From an uncultured Christensenella sp. (GTDB taxonomy: Bacteria > Bacillota > Clostridia > Christensenellales > Pumilibacteraceae): DNA of 64,000 nucleotides. The notes under the pieces are model-generated. The model was not told where the DNA came from, ran no database searches, and saw only the letters and a program-made list of their open reading frames with translations. The translations under genes and the position numbers were made by a program. How positions within the stretch are numbered: the first letter of the stretch is position 1; every line of letters starts with the position of its first letter. Where the stretch lies: the NCBI GenBank assembly GCA_910577435.1, contig CAJTLV010000006.1:75442-139441 (forward strand), written 5' to 3'. Positions 49,520-56,887 of the stretch are shown here, one piece after another.

Positions 49520-50255
49520 ATATACGGGCGACGGCAGCGAGCTGTTCTGGCGAGAGCGCGTTGAAAATTTACATACTGGCGCACAACTTATAGTTCCCGA
49601 TACACATACTGCGTTTATCATTCGCGACGGGGTGGCGACTTTGCCGCTTGCATCGGGTAAACACGATATTTTTCCGAGCGCGGGACTTTTCCGATCCAGA
49701 CCCGACGACGGAACGGCGGTCGATCTTGCGTTCGTTTCGCGCGTCGCGCACGCTCGGTTCTTGTGGGGAACACCGGCGCCCGTGCGGGTAACGGACCGTC
49801 AGACGCGCGTACCCGTGTCTCTCGGACTGAACGGCGAAATAGAGTTGAGCGTCAAAGATCCGCGCACGTTCTTCGATTCTTTTGTCTCCGCAAACACGAA
49901 GTACGATGCGGAAATACTTAAAACGCGCGTTGTCTCGCGCATTATGACCGTCGTCGAGCCTGCGCTTGCCGACGTTGTGTCGCGCACGCAAGCGAGTTTT
50001 GCCGAGTTCGACGGCGCGCGTCCCGCGCTTGCCGACGAATTAGGCAAGCGCGCCGCAGAACTGTTAAATCGCGAACTCGGATTGTGCGTCGACGTTTTCA
50101 CCGTCGCGGGCACTATAATTCCCGATGACGATATTGCCGCCGTGCGCGCCAAGCGCGAGGAACTCGGCATAGGCAAAAAACAATGCCCGTTTTGCGACGC
50201 TTATATGGACGAATGCGCACGGTTTTGCAAACACTGCGGCGCAAGGTTGGACTAG
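49503..50255 (+). CDS. SPFH-domain protein with C-terminal zinc ribbon (YdjI/virion-core-like)
   Basis: 250 residues. The N-terminal ~200 residues match the SPFH/band-7 proteins annotated as virion core protein or YdjI-like: an early H-T-G-A-Q-L-I-V-P-D-T-H-T-A segment, a V-K-D-P-R-T-F-F strand and long helices. Residues ~225-249 form a zinc ribbon (C-P-F-C ... C-K-H-C). No membrane segment. Relatives assemble membrane-associated scaffolds. The start lies inside the TIR gene behind GGAGG, so the two are made together. Confidence 0.85.
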   Translation: MAETVRYTGDGSELFWRERVENLHTGAQLIVPDTHTAFIIRDGVATLPLASGKHDIFPSAGLFRSRPDDGTAVDLAFVSRVAHARFLWGTPAPVRVTDRQTRVPVSLGLNGEIELSVKDPRTFFDSFVSANTKYDAEILKTRVVSRIMTVVEPALADVVSRTQASFAEFDGARPALADELGKRAAELLNRELGLCVDVFTVAGTIIPDDDIAAVRAKREELGIGKKQCPFCDAYMDECARFCKHCGARLD

Positions 50256-50291
50256 ACGACTCGAATGCCGAATTGATTTTATTGTTTTCGG

Positions 50292-50324
50292 AGCACCGAC
50301 GGCGCACTTGTCGGTGCTTTTTTT
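50292..50324 (+). terminator. Terminator after the TIR-SPFH pair
   Basis: AGCACCGAC, nine-base loop, GTCGGTGCT and a run of T. Confidence 0.94.
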
Positions 50325-50355
50325 CAAATATTTTTGTCAAAATCCGTAAAATCGC

Positions 50356-50384
50356 TTGACAATAAAATCGTCGCAGAGTATAAT
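50356..50384 (+). promoter_or_regulatory. SigA promoter of the feo operon
   Basis: TTGACA (50356-50361), 17 bases, TATAAT (50379-50384). The leader is about 70 bases. No Fur-box-like palindrome was confirmed. Confidence 0.85.
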
Positions 50385-50462
50385 TTGAATATCGGTTGCG
50401 TATTGCGAACCAAAGTTGCATATAACGAACGACCGATGAATATTTATGTAACGGAGGCGGTT

Positions 50463-50693
50463 ATGTCATTATCTCAAGCGCCTAAGGGCGAGGCGATGCT
50501 TGTAACGCGTGTTGCGGTCGACGATAAGATGCGCAGGCATCTCGGCAACTTGGGAATACTCGCCGGATCGGAGCTTATCCCGCTTGCCTATTCGGACGGA
50601 AATATGATAGTTCGCGTTCACGATGCGCGCATCGCTATCGACAGCACCGTCGCGGAGAATATAATAGTAAGAAAAATGCCGAGCTTTGCGTAA
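50463..50693 (+). CDS. feoA: FeoA-domain protein 1
   Basis: 76 residues. SH3-like FeoA fold with L-G-N-L-G-I-L-A-G-S-E-L and the usual terminal strand. FeoA is a small cytoplasmic partner of the ferrous iron transporter FeoB. The ATG at 50463 is seven bases after GGAGG; an in-frame ATG at 50436 lacks a site. The next gene is a second FeoA. Confidence 0.9.
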   Translation: MSLSQAPKGEAMLVTRVAVDDKMRRHLGNLGILAGSELIPLAYSDGNMIVRVHDARIAIDSTVAENIIVRKMPSFA

Positions 50694-50786
50694 TCGCTTG
50701 CGGTTTTGCCGTGCGTCGATGTGAGGTTCGGTTTTTTTGTAACGGTCAGTTCGCCGTTGCTAACTAAAACGAATTACGAGGTGGAT

Positions 50787-51017
50787 ATGGAAGAAAAGAA
50801 GTTGTCCGAACTTTTGCCGAACGAGGAGGGCGACGTTGTGCGCGTCGCGGGAGAGGGCAAGCTGAGGCGCAGACTGTTCGATATGGGCATAACGCCGGGC
50901 GCGCATATAGTTATGCGCAAGAAAGCGCCTTTCGGCGATCCTATCGAGGTTACCGTGCGCGGTTACGAGCTTACGCTTCGCAAGGATGAGGCGGCGTGCG
51001 TATTTTTAGGTCAATAA
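50787..51017 (+). CDS. feoA: FeoA-domain protein 2
   Basis: 76 residues. L-F-D-M-G-I-T-P-G motif and G-D-P-I-E-V-x-V-R-G-Y-E-L-x-L-R strand are closer to the FeoA consensus than the first copy. GAGGTGG precedes the ATG. Sixteen bases before feoB. Two unlike FeoA proteins before FeoB are common in clostridia. Confidence 0.94.
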   Translation: MEEKKLSELLPNEEGDVVRVAGEGKLRRRLFDMGITPGAHIVMRKKAPFGDPIEVTVRGYELTLRKDEAACVFLGQ

Positions 51018-51033
51018 GGAGGTTTGGAAGTAA

Positions 51034-53415
51034 ATGAAAACTTTTGCACTGGCGGGAAACCCCAACAGCGGTAAGACTACGTTGTTTAACGCGCTCACGG
51101 GCGCGACTGCGCACGTCGGAAACTGGCCGGGCGTTACCGTCGACAAGCGCGAGGGTGTTTATAAAAAGGGCAGCGAGCCTGTCGACATTATAGACTTGCC
51201 CGGTATCTATTCGCTTTCGCCGTACACGCCCGAAGAGGTCATTTCGCGCAATTACATACTCGACGAACATCCGGACGGCATTATCAATATCGTGGACGCG
51301 ACCAATTTGGAGCGCAATTTGTACTTGACGACACAGTTGCTCGAAATGGACGTGCCTGTTATCGTCGCGCTCAATATGATGGACGAGGTAGATAAATCGG
51401 GCGAAAAGATAGACGTGTCCGTACTCGAAAAAGCGCTCGGAGTTTCGGTGGTTCCCGTTTCGGCGCTAAAAGGCAAGGGCGTGAAAGAACTGATGGAGCG
51501 CGCGATCGAAATGCCGAGCGAGCGCAAGGGAAAAACCGTTTACGGCGGTTTCGAGAGCAAACTCGACAGACTTAAAGAGTTTTACGAGAGCGAAAACTTC
51601 TCTTCGCCGCTTTTCCACGCGGTCAAGCTACTCGAAAACGACGAGCTGGAACTCGAACGCAGAGGCGCGCTCAACGCACGCGAAACCGCGCTTGCGACAA
51701 AGTCCGTTTCGGACAAGAACGCCGAAAGCGCGGCTACTGCCGATCCGGTGGATTACGAAGCGGAGATCGCCGACGCGCGGTATAAGTTTATCGCCGCCGA
51801 ACTTTCGCCCGCGCGCACGCACCGCAGACCCAAGAACGCGCTGTCCAAGTCGGACAAGATAGACAAGGTTATGACGCACAGGGTGTGGGCGATACCGATT
51901 TTCCTCGTCATAATGTTCGCTATTTTCCACTTGACGTTCTCGGAGAACTTGCTGTTCCTCAACGGCTTTACCGAAAGTCAGGCGTGGATGCCGACGCTTG
52001 TAGATTTGGGTCTTTCTACCGATCTCGGCGGAGGAAATCAGGAATATCACAATTTCGGCGTGGAAATTTTAGCAATTTTCTACGACGGCGCGGTGTTCTC
52101 GCCGGGCGTTATACTGACTAATATACTCAATCTTATACTCGACTCCATAAGCGGCGGCATTGTAGGCGCAATGGAATCGGGCGGCGCCGCAGAATGGGCG
52201 GTAGGTCTTGTCGGCGACGGCATACTGGGCGGCATATTTGCCGTGCTCGGCTTCTTGCCGCAGATACTTGTGCTGTTCCTATTCTTCTCCATACTCGAAG
52301 ATTCCGGCTATATGGCGCGTATCGCGTTCGTACTTGACAGAATCTTCCGTCGGTTCGGCGTTTCGGGCAGGGCGTTTATGCCGATGATAATGGGATTCGG
52401 TTGTTCCGTTCCCGCAGCGATAAACACGAGAACTCTTGCCGACGAAAAGGAACGCACCGCGACGATCCGCGTCATACCGTTCTTCTCGTGCGGCGCGAAA
52501 CTCCCCATACTGACTGCCGTTGCGGGCGGTATTGTTATGGCGTTCGGTATCGGCAATGCCGACGTGATCACTTTCCTTATGTATCTGCTCGGCATTTGCG
52601 CGGCGATCGTGTGCATACTTTTGATGCGCAACACGTCGCTCAAAGGCGAAACGCCGCCGTTCATTATGGAACTTCCTGCATACCACAGTCCCAGATTCAA
52701 AAATCTGATGATCCATCTGTGGGACAAGACGAAACATTTTGTCAAGAAGGCGTTCACCATCATATTCGCATCGACGTTAATCGTGTGGTTGTTCTCGCAC
52801 ATAAGCTGGGATTGGAAATTCCTTCCCGACGAGGAGATGCAGAATTCGATAATAGCGTCGCTCGGTAAACTCATACAACCGCTGTTTACGCCGCTCGGCT
52901 TCGGGTCGCAGCTCGGACAGTTCGGCTGGGTGTTCGCCGTCGCGGCGATAACGGGACTCATCGCAAAGGAAAACGTCATAGCCACGTTCACGACGCTCGC
53001 GATATGCATCGGCGCGTATGTCGGTGAGGGTACGGAAGAGGGAATCGAAGAGCTGTTCAAGCTCATCGTCACCATCCAAGCCGACACGGGCATATCGTCC
53101 GCCGAATTCACCGCCGCGCTTATCTCGTTCATAGCGTTCAATATGACGACCATTCCGTGCTTTGCCGCGTGCGCGACAGCTAAGGCGGAACTTCCCAAAG
53201 GCAAGTTCAAGTGGACGGTGTTGTTCTGGCTCGCAACCAGCTACATCATCGGAACAATGGTCTACACTATCGGCGCGTGGATATGGCCGCTTGCGATTTG
53301 GGTCGCGGTCATCGCCGCCGTTACGACGCTTATTGTTTTGCGCAATACCGGCAAGTTCGACGTCGCTAAGATATTCAAGCGCAAAAACAAGGCAGACAAA
53401 GGCGGTACGAAATGA
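51034..53415 (+). CDS. feoB: Ferrous iron transport protein B
   Basis: 793 residues. GTPase domain with G1 G-N-P-N-S-G-K-T-T (8-16), G3 D-L-P-G (54-57) and G4 N-M-M-D (114-117), a helical spacer domain, then the membrane part with the conserved E-D-S-G-Y-M-A-R and G-F-G-C-S-V-P-A gate motifs. Imports Fe2+ under anaerobic or reducing conditions. AAGGAGG precedes the ATG. Its stop overlaps the Cys-rich gene by four bases. Confidence 0.97.
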   Translation: MKTFALAGNPNSGKTTLFNALTGATAHVGNWPGVTVDKREGVYKKGSEPVDIIDLPGIYSLSPYTPEEVISRNYILDEHPDGIINIVDATNLERNLYLTTQLLEMDVPVIVALNMMDEVDKSGEKIDVSVLEKALGVSVVPVSALKGKGVKELMERAIEMPSERKGKTVYGGFESKLDRLKEFYESENFSSPLFHAVKLLENDELELERRGALNARETALATKSVSDKNAESAATADPVDYEAEIADARYKFIAAELSPARTHRRPKNALSKSDKIDKVMTHRVWAIPIFLVIMFAIFHLTFSENLLFLNGFTESQAWMPTLVDLGLSTDLGGGNQEYHNFGVEILAIFYDGAVFSPGVILTNILNLILDSISGGIVGAMESGGAAEWAVGLVGDGILGGIFAVLGFLPQILVLFLFFSILEDSGYMARIAFVLDRIFRRFGVSGRAFMPMIMGFGCSVPAAINTRTLADEKERTATIRVIPFFSCGAKLPILTAVAGGIVMAFGIGNADVITFLMYLLGICAAIVCILLMRNTSLKGETPPFIMELPAYHSPRFKNLMIHLWDKTKHFVKKAFTIIFASTLIVWLFSHISWDWKFLPDEEMQNSIIASLGKLIQPLFTPLGFGSQLGQFGWVFAVAAITGLIAKENVIATFTTLAICIGAYVGEGTEEGIEELFKLIVTIQADTGISSAEFTAALISFIAFNMTTIPCFAACATAKAELPKGKFKWTVLFWLATSYIIGTMVYTIGAWIWPLAIWVAVIAAVTTLIVLRNTGKFDVAKIFKRKNKADKGGTK

Positions 53416-53660
53416 ATGGAATAGATATAGCCGTTATAGTGTGCGTGTCCGTTCTCGTAGCGGCGCTTGCGGCATACTTTATCATCCGCAAGTTGCGGCA
53501 TAAGGACAGCGGTTGCGGCGGTTGCTGTTCGGAGTGCGGAATGTGCGCACGCGCAGTAACCGAGACGAGTCGCGTGAAAGCCGATAGTACGCGCGACGCA
53601 AAGCCTGAAATCGATTGCGATTGCTCGGACTCTGTCGCTCGAAGCGATATTGTCGATTAG
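53412..53660 (+). CDS. FeoB-associated Cys-rich membrane protein
   Basis: 82 residues. One N-terminal membrane segment (~5-26) then a short cytoplasmic tail with C-G-G-C-C-S-E-C-G-M-C and later C-D-C. This matches the FeoB-associated Cys-rich proteins that follow feoB in many Bacillota; proposed to bind iron or an Fe-S cluster as FeoC does. Co-translated with feoB. Confidence 0.9.
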   Translation: MNGIDIAVIVCVSVLVAALAAYFIIRKLRHKDSGCGGCCSECGMCARAVTETSRVKADSTRDAKPEIDCDCSDSVARSDIVD

Positions 53661-53687
53661 TCACATATAAATACCATCCGACGAGAG

Positions 53688-53711
53688 GCGCGGCCGATAG
53701 GTCGCGCTTTT
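53688..53711 (+). terminator. Terminator of the feo operon
   Basis: GCGCGGCC, GATA loop, GGTCGCGC (one G-U pair), then four T. Confidence 0.75.
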
Positions 53712-53757
53712 CGTATCGAAAAGTCCGCTTGTCGCGGCGCGCGTCTCGCGCATTTTA

Positions 53758-53786
53758 TTGATAAATTCCGTCGAATGTGATAAAAT
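53758..53786 (+). promoter_or_regulatory. SigA promoter of the methyltransferase gene
   Basis: TTGATA (53758-53763), 17 bases, TAAAAT (53781-53786). GGAGAGCGAGG lies before the ATG. Confidence 0.75.
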
Positions 53787-53816
53787 ACTATATATAAATC
53801 GACAGGAGAGCGAGGT

Positions 53817-54425
53817 ATGCTTGACAAAGACGGATTCAATGAATGGGCGTCCGGATACGACAGTACGGTGGAAAGATCGCGTGAGGCGGGGGAATATCCG
53901 TTCTGCGGTTACGACAAAGTTCACGACGTCGTGTTCGAGGCGGTCAAGGAGTGTAAAGACGTTATCGATTTCGGCGTGGGTACGGGACGGCTGACTAAGC
54001 GGCTGTACGATCTCGGCGCGAATATCGTCGGCGTGGATTTTTCGGAAAATATGCTGTCAGCGGCGAAAGCGAAAATGCCCGACGCAACGTTTATATGCGC
54101 CGATCTGTCGCTCGGTATGCCCGCGATCGACCGCAAGTTCGACGCGGCGGTTATGCTGTATGCGATCCATCATCTCACCGACGAGCGTAAGATAGCGCTT
54201 ATCGAAGGCGCGGGCGCGCATATGAATGCGGGCGGTATTTTCGTCATCGGCGACGTAGCGTTCGAAAACGAGAAGGACCGATTATGCGCGCGAGAGCGCG
54301 CGGGCTACGCTTGGGACGACGACGAATACTATTGCGTTTACGATTTGCTGAAAGACAGACTCGGCAAGTCGTCGTCATTCCGCAAGATCTCGTTTTGCGC
54401 GGGCGTGATCACTGTAAAATTTTGA
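53817..54425 (+). CDS. Class I SAM-dependent methyltransferase
   Basis: 202 residues. SAM motif I V-I-D-F-G-V-G-T-G-R-L (~49-59), motif II acid in G-V-D-F-S-E-N-M, and motif IV Y-A-I-H-H-L. The N-terminal F-N-E-W-A-S-G-Y-D is typical of small-molecule methyltransferases of the YjhP/YrrT type. Substrate unknown. Single gene. Confidence 0.88.
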   Translation: MLDKDGFNEWASGYDSTVERSREAGEYPFCGYDKVHDVVFEAVKECKDVIDFGVGTGRLTKRLYDLGANIVGVDFSENMLSAAKAKMPDATFICADLSLGMPAIDRKFDAAVMLYAIHHLTDERKIALIEGAGAHMNAGGIFVIGDVAFENEKDRLCARERAGYAWDDDEYYCVYDLLKDRLGKSSSFRKISFCAGVITVKF

Positions 54426-54506
54426 CTTCGATCGAGACGGGCGTGCACTGTCACGTTCGACTGCGATTTCGAATACCGGAATTTTCTATCGCCGCGCTCG
54501 GAACGC

Positions 54507-54535
54507 TTGACGTCCGGCGGCGGACGGTGTATAAT
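54507..54535 (+). promoter_or_regulatory. SigA promoter of the TM1266/ABC operon
   Basis: TTGACG (54507-54512), 17 bases, TATAAT (54530-54535); predicted start at 54542. Confidence 0.8.
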
Positions 54536-54541
54536 AATATC

Positions 54542-54655
54542 GTATCTGAACCGAAAGGAGCGACTGACGGCAAAGAGCGGTTATATAGATAAAAGCGCAT
54601 ATTTTTTTTGCGCGCCGTTTCGTCTTGTCGCACTCCTTTCAAGGGAGTGTTTTTT
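54542..54655 (+). promoter_or_regulatory. Transcription-attenuation leader, candidate riboswitch
   Basis: The terminator CACTCCTT/AAGGGAGTG (54631-54638 with 54642-54649) is followed by six T that end at the start codon. GAAAGGAG at 54553-54560 is a perfect complement of CTCCTTTC (54633-54640) and can form an antiterminator. The right arm of the terminator (AAGGGAG) is also the ribosome site, eight bases before ATG. Other stems: AACCG/CGGTT (54549-54553 with 54578-54582) and GCGCA/TGCGC (54595-54599 with 54609-54613). It does not match TPP, preQ1, fluoride or guanidine consensus as remembered. Confidence 0.7.
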
Positions 54656-54943
54656 ATGTCCGAAAATAACGGCGTATCGGAAGAAAAGCGGGTGGCGTTG
54701 CTCGGCATTATGGTTTCGGATAAGGACGCGGCGGCGGCAGTCAATCGCGTGCTTCACGATTTCGAAAGCCATATCGTCGGGCGTATGGGATTGCCGTTGC
54801 GCGAGCAAAATATCAATGCTATAAGCGTTGTGCTCGTAGCGACTTCGAATACGGTAAACGCGCTTACGGGCAAGCTGGGCGCACTTTCCGGCGTTGCGGC
54901 AAAAGCGCTGTTTGCTCAGCCCAAGCCGGTGAATAAACAATAA
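54656..54943 (+). CDS. TM1266-family (NikR C-terminal-like) putative regulator
   Basis: 95 residues. V-A-L-L-G-I-M-V-S-D, H-I-V-G-R-M-G-L-P-x-R-E and N-A-L-T-G-K-L-G-x-L-x-G-V-x-A-K are diagnostic of the 'iron-only hydrogenase system regulator' family, an ACT-like fold resembling the NikR ligand-binding half without a DNA-binding part. Usually found beside hydE/F/G maturases, but here it leads an ABC transporter operon. The ATG follows the attenuator directly. Confidence 0.9.
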   Translation: MSENNGVSEEKRVALLGIMVSDKDAAAAVNRVLHDFESHIVGRMGLPLREQNINAISVVLVATSNTVNALTGKLGALSGVAAKALFAQPKPVNKQ

Positions 54944-54968
54944 GTATAATTTCTTCGGAGGTAACATT

Positions 54969-55982
54969 ATGAATAAAAAGATCGTTGCGGTTGTCTCGGC
55001 GGCAGTCGCCGCATTGTCGGTCGTAGGTTGCGACGGCGGAAACAACGGCGTGGAAGGACACAGCGGACCCGTGCGCATAGTTATGCCGGACGGAGCGCCC
55101 GCCGTCGCGCTGGCGCAGTTTATGGCGGAGGGGTATGACAACACCGAGTTCACGGTAGTGCAGTCGTCGACCATAGTGCAGGAATTTACGAGCGGAAATT
55201 ACGGCAATTACGAAATGGCGATAATGCCCGTCAACGCCGCCGCAACGCTGTACAATAAGGATGCGGGCGTTAAACTGCTTACAGTCAATACTCACGGCAA
55301 TCTGTTTTTCGTCGGCGACGGCGACGGGATAGAACCGAACGATCTCATCGGTAAGCGCATTGCGGTAATAGGCGAGGGCGCGGTACCCGATTACACACTC
55401 CGAATGGTATTCGGCGAGTTGGAAATTCGGTATGTCAAGTCGACGGATGCGGTAAGCGGCAGTATAGCCGTGCAGTATGCCGCCGACGGCGCGGCTGTTA
55501 TCGGTTTGCTTCAAAACGGTCTTATAGATTACGGATTCTTGGCTGAACCTGCCGCAACGACGGCGGCAAATAAACTCGGTAAATCGATAGTGCTCGACGC
55601 GCAGGAATTGTGGGCGGATACTTTCGGCACCGCGTATCCGCAAGCCTGTCTCGTGGCGACGGCCGACTTTGCACGCACCGAAGGAGACTATATAAAAGAG
55701 TTTATGTCCGCAATGCAAGGCTCGGAAGAGGACGAGTGGGCGAAAAACAATCCGCAGGCGGCAGTGACGGCTATCGGCGAGCATATGAAGGACGGTTCTG
55801 CGACTACGGTAAAAACTCTGACGGCGGATATTATCGAGCGTTGCAATATCGAAACAGTATTCGCGCCGGACGCAAAAACCGAGTGCGAACTGTTTTTCAC
55901 GAAACTGATGGGATTGAACAACGAATTCGACAGACCCGTGCTTTCCGCTCTTCCCGACGACGGGTTCTATTACGGACTTTAA
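54969..55982 (+). CDS. ABC transporter substrate-binding lipoprotein (NMT1/SsuA-like)
   Basis: 337 residues. Signal peptide with V-V-G-C gives lipid-Cys19. The mature protein has the NMT1/SsuA periplasmic fold: M-P-D-G-A-P-A-V-A-L-A-Q, the L-I-G-K-R-I-A-V-I-G segment and a D-Y-G-F-L-A-E-P-A loop. Family members bind thiamine precursors, sulfonates, taurine or similar small molecules; the ligand is not evident. CGGAGG precedes the ATG. Followed by its permease. Confidence 0.9.
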   Translation: MNKKIVAVVSAAVAALSVVGCDGGNNGVEGHSGPVRIVMPDGAPAVALAQFMAEGYDNTEFTVVQSSTIVQEFTSGNYGNYEMAIMPVNAAATLYNKDAGVKLLTVNTHGNLFFVGDGDGIEPNDLIGKRIAVIGEGAVPDYTLRMVFGELEIRYVKSTDAVSGSIAVQYAADGAAVIGLLQNGLIDYGFLAEPAATTAANKLGKSIVLDAQELWADTFGTAYPQACLVATADFARTEGDYIKEFMSAMQGSEEDEWAKNNPQAAVTAIGEHMKDGSATTVKTLTADIIERCNIETVFAPDAKTECELFFTKLMGLNNEFDRPVLSALPDDGFYYGL

Positions 55983-55993
55983 GGCGGAGCGTT

Positions 55994-56758
55994 TTGCGCG
56001 CTGTATATAAAAAGATAGCGTTCAACGCATTATATGCCTCAGCGGCGACAGCGATGGTTTTTTGCGTGTGGTGGGCGGCTTCGGCGGCAGTCGGTTCGCA
56101 GTTCATATTGCCCGATATACCTGCGACGTTCGAGGCGCTCGGCGAACTTTTGGCGTTGCGCGCATTCTGGACGGGACTCGGCGGAACGCTTTGTCGCTGT
56201 ATTATAAGTTACGCGCTTTCGGTCGCGCTCGCGGGCGTGCTGTATTTTCTGTGCGTATCGTTTATGCCCGTTCGACGCATAGTGTCGCCGATCGTGTCAT
56301 TTTTGCGTTCGCTCCCGACGATGGCGGTGTCGCTCATACTCGCGATATGGGCGCGAGCCGCCGCGCCCGTAGTTTTGGGCGTATTGGTCATTATGCCGTA
56401 TGTTTATTCGGCGTTGTTTGCGCGCAACAGTACCGTACCTCCCGAACTTATCGAGATATGCCGTTTGTGCGGCGCGAGCAGAGCGCGCGAATTCGGTTCT
56501 GTATGGTTGCCGCATGCGGCGGCGGCTTTTCCCGAAATTCTGTCGGGCGCGATGTCGTTCAATATAAAGGTGGTCATTGCAGCCGAGATACTTATGCAGA
56601 CGGCGAGAAGCGTGGGAATGCTTATGCAACTCGCCAATATCTATCTCGAAACGGCGACGCTGATCGCGCTCGTGTTCGTCGCGGTAGTGCTGTCCGTCGC
56701 CGCCGAGCTTGTAATCAAACTCGTGTTGCGCGCGGCGCTCGGAAAATACAGAGAATAG
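55994..56758 (+). CDS. ABC transporter permease (SsuC/ThiX-like)
   Basis: 254 residues with about six membrane segments. The EAA-type loop reads E-I-C-R-L-C-G-A-S-R-A-R-E-F (about 158-171), coupling to an ATPase. A TTG start at 55994 behind AGGCGGAG is used, because the longer frame from 55610 lies inside the binding-protein gene. No ATP-binding subunit follows; the next gene is a P-type ATPase with its own promoter, so the ATPase must be encoded elsewhere. Confidence 0.88.
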   Translation: MRAVYKKIAFNALYASAATAMVFCVWWAASAAVGSQFILPDIPATFEALGELLALRAFWTGLGGTLCRCIISYALSVALAGVLYFLCVSFMPVRRIVSPIVSFLRSLPTMAVSLILAIWARAAAPVVLGVLVIMPYVYSALFARNSTVPPELIEICRLCGASRAREFGSVWLPHAAAAFPEILSGAMSFNIKVVIAAEILMQTARSVGMLMQLANIYLETATLIALVFVAVVLSVAAELVIKLVLRAALGKYRE

Positions 56759-56850
56759 TCGGGGACTCGGAACGGACGAACGTTTTCGTCTACCGATTAA
56801 ATCGGCACGCGTATTTGCGCAATTACATATGTCGCATTCGCTTTCTTCTA

Positions 56851-56879
56851 TTGACAAACGAAAAAAAAAGTTTTAGAAT
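56851..56879 (+). promoter_or_regulatory. Promoter giving a near-leaderless mRNA (P-type ATPase)
   Basis: TTGACA (56851-56856), 17 bases, TAGAAT (56874-56879). Predicted +1 is 56886, which excludes the ATG at 56882 and leaves a two-base leader to the ATG at 56888. Confidence 0.8.
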
Positions 56880-56887
56880 ATATGCGT

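Noticed and set aside
54542..54655. TPP, preQ1, fluoride or guanidine riboswitch
   Set aside because: The conserved core words of those classes as I know them could not be found; left as unassigned.
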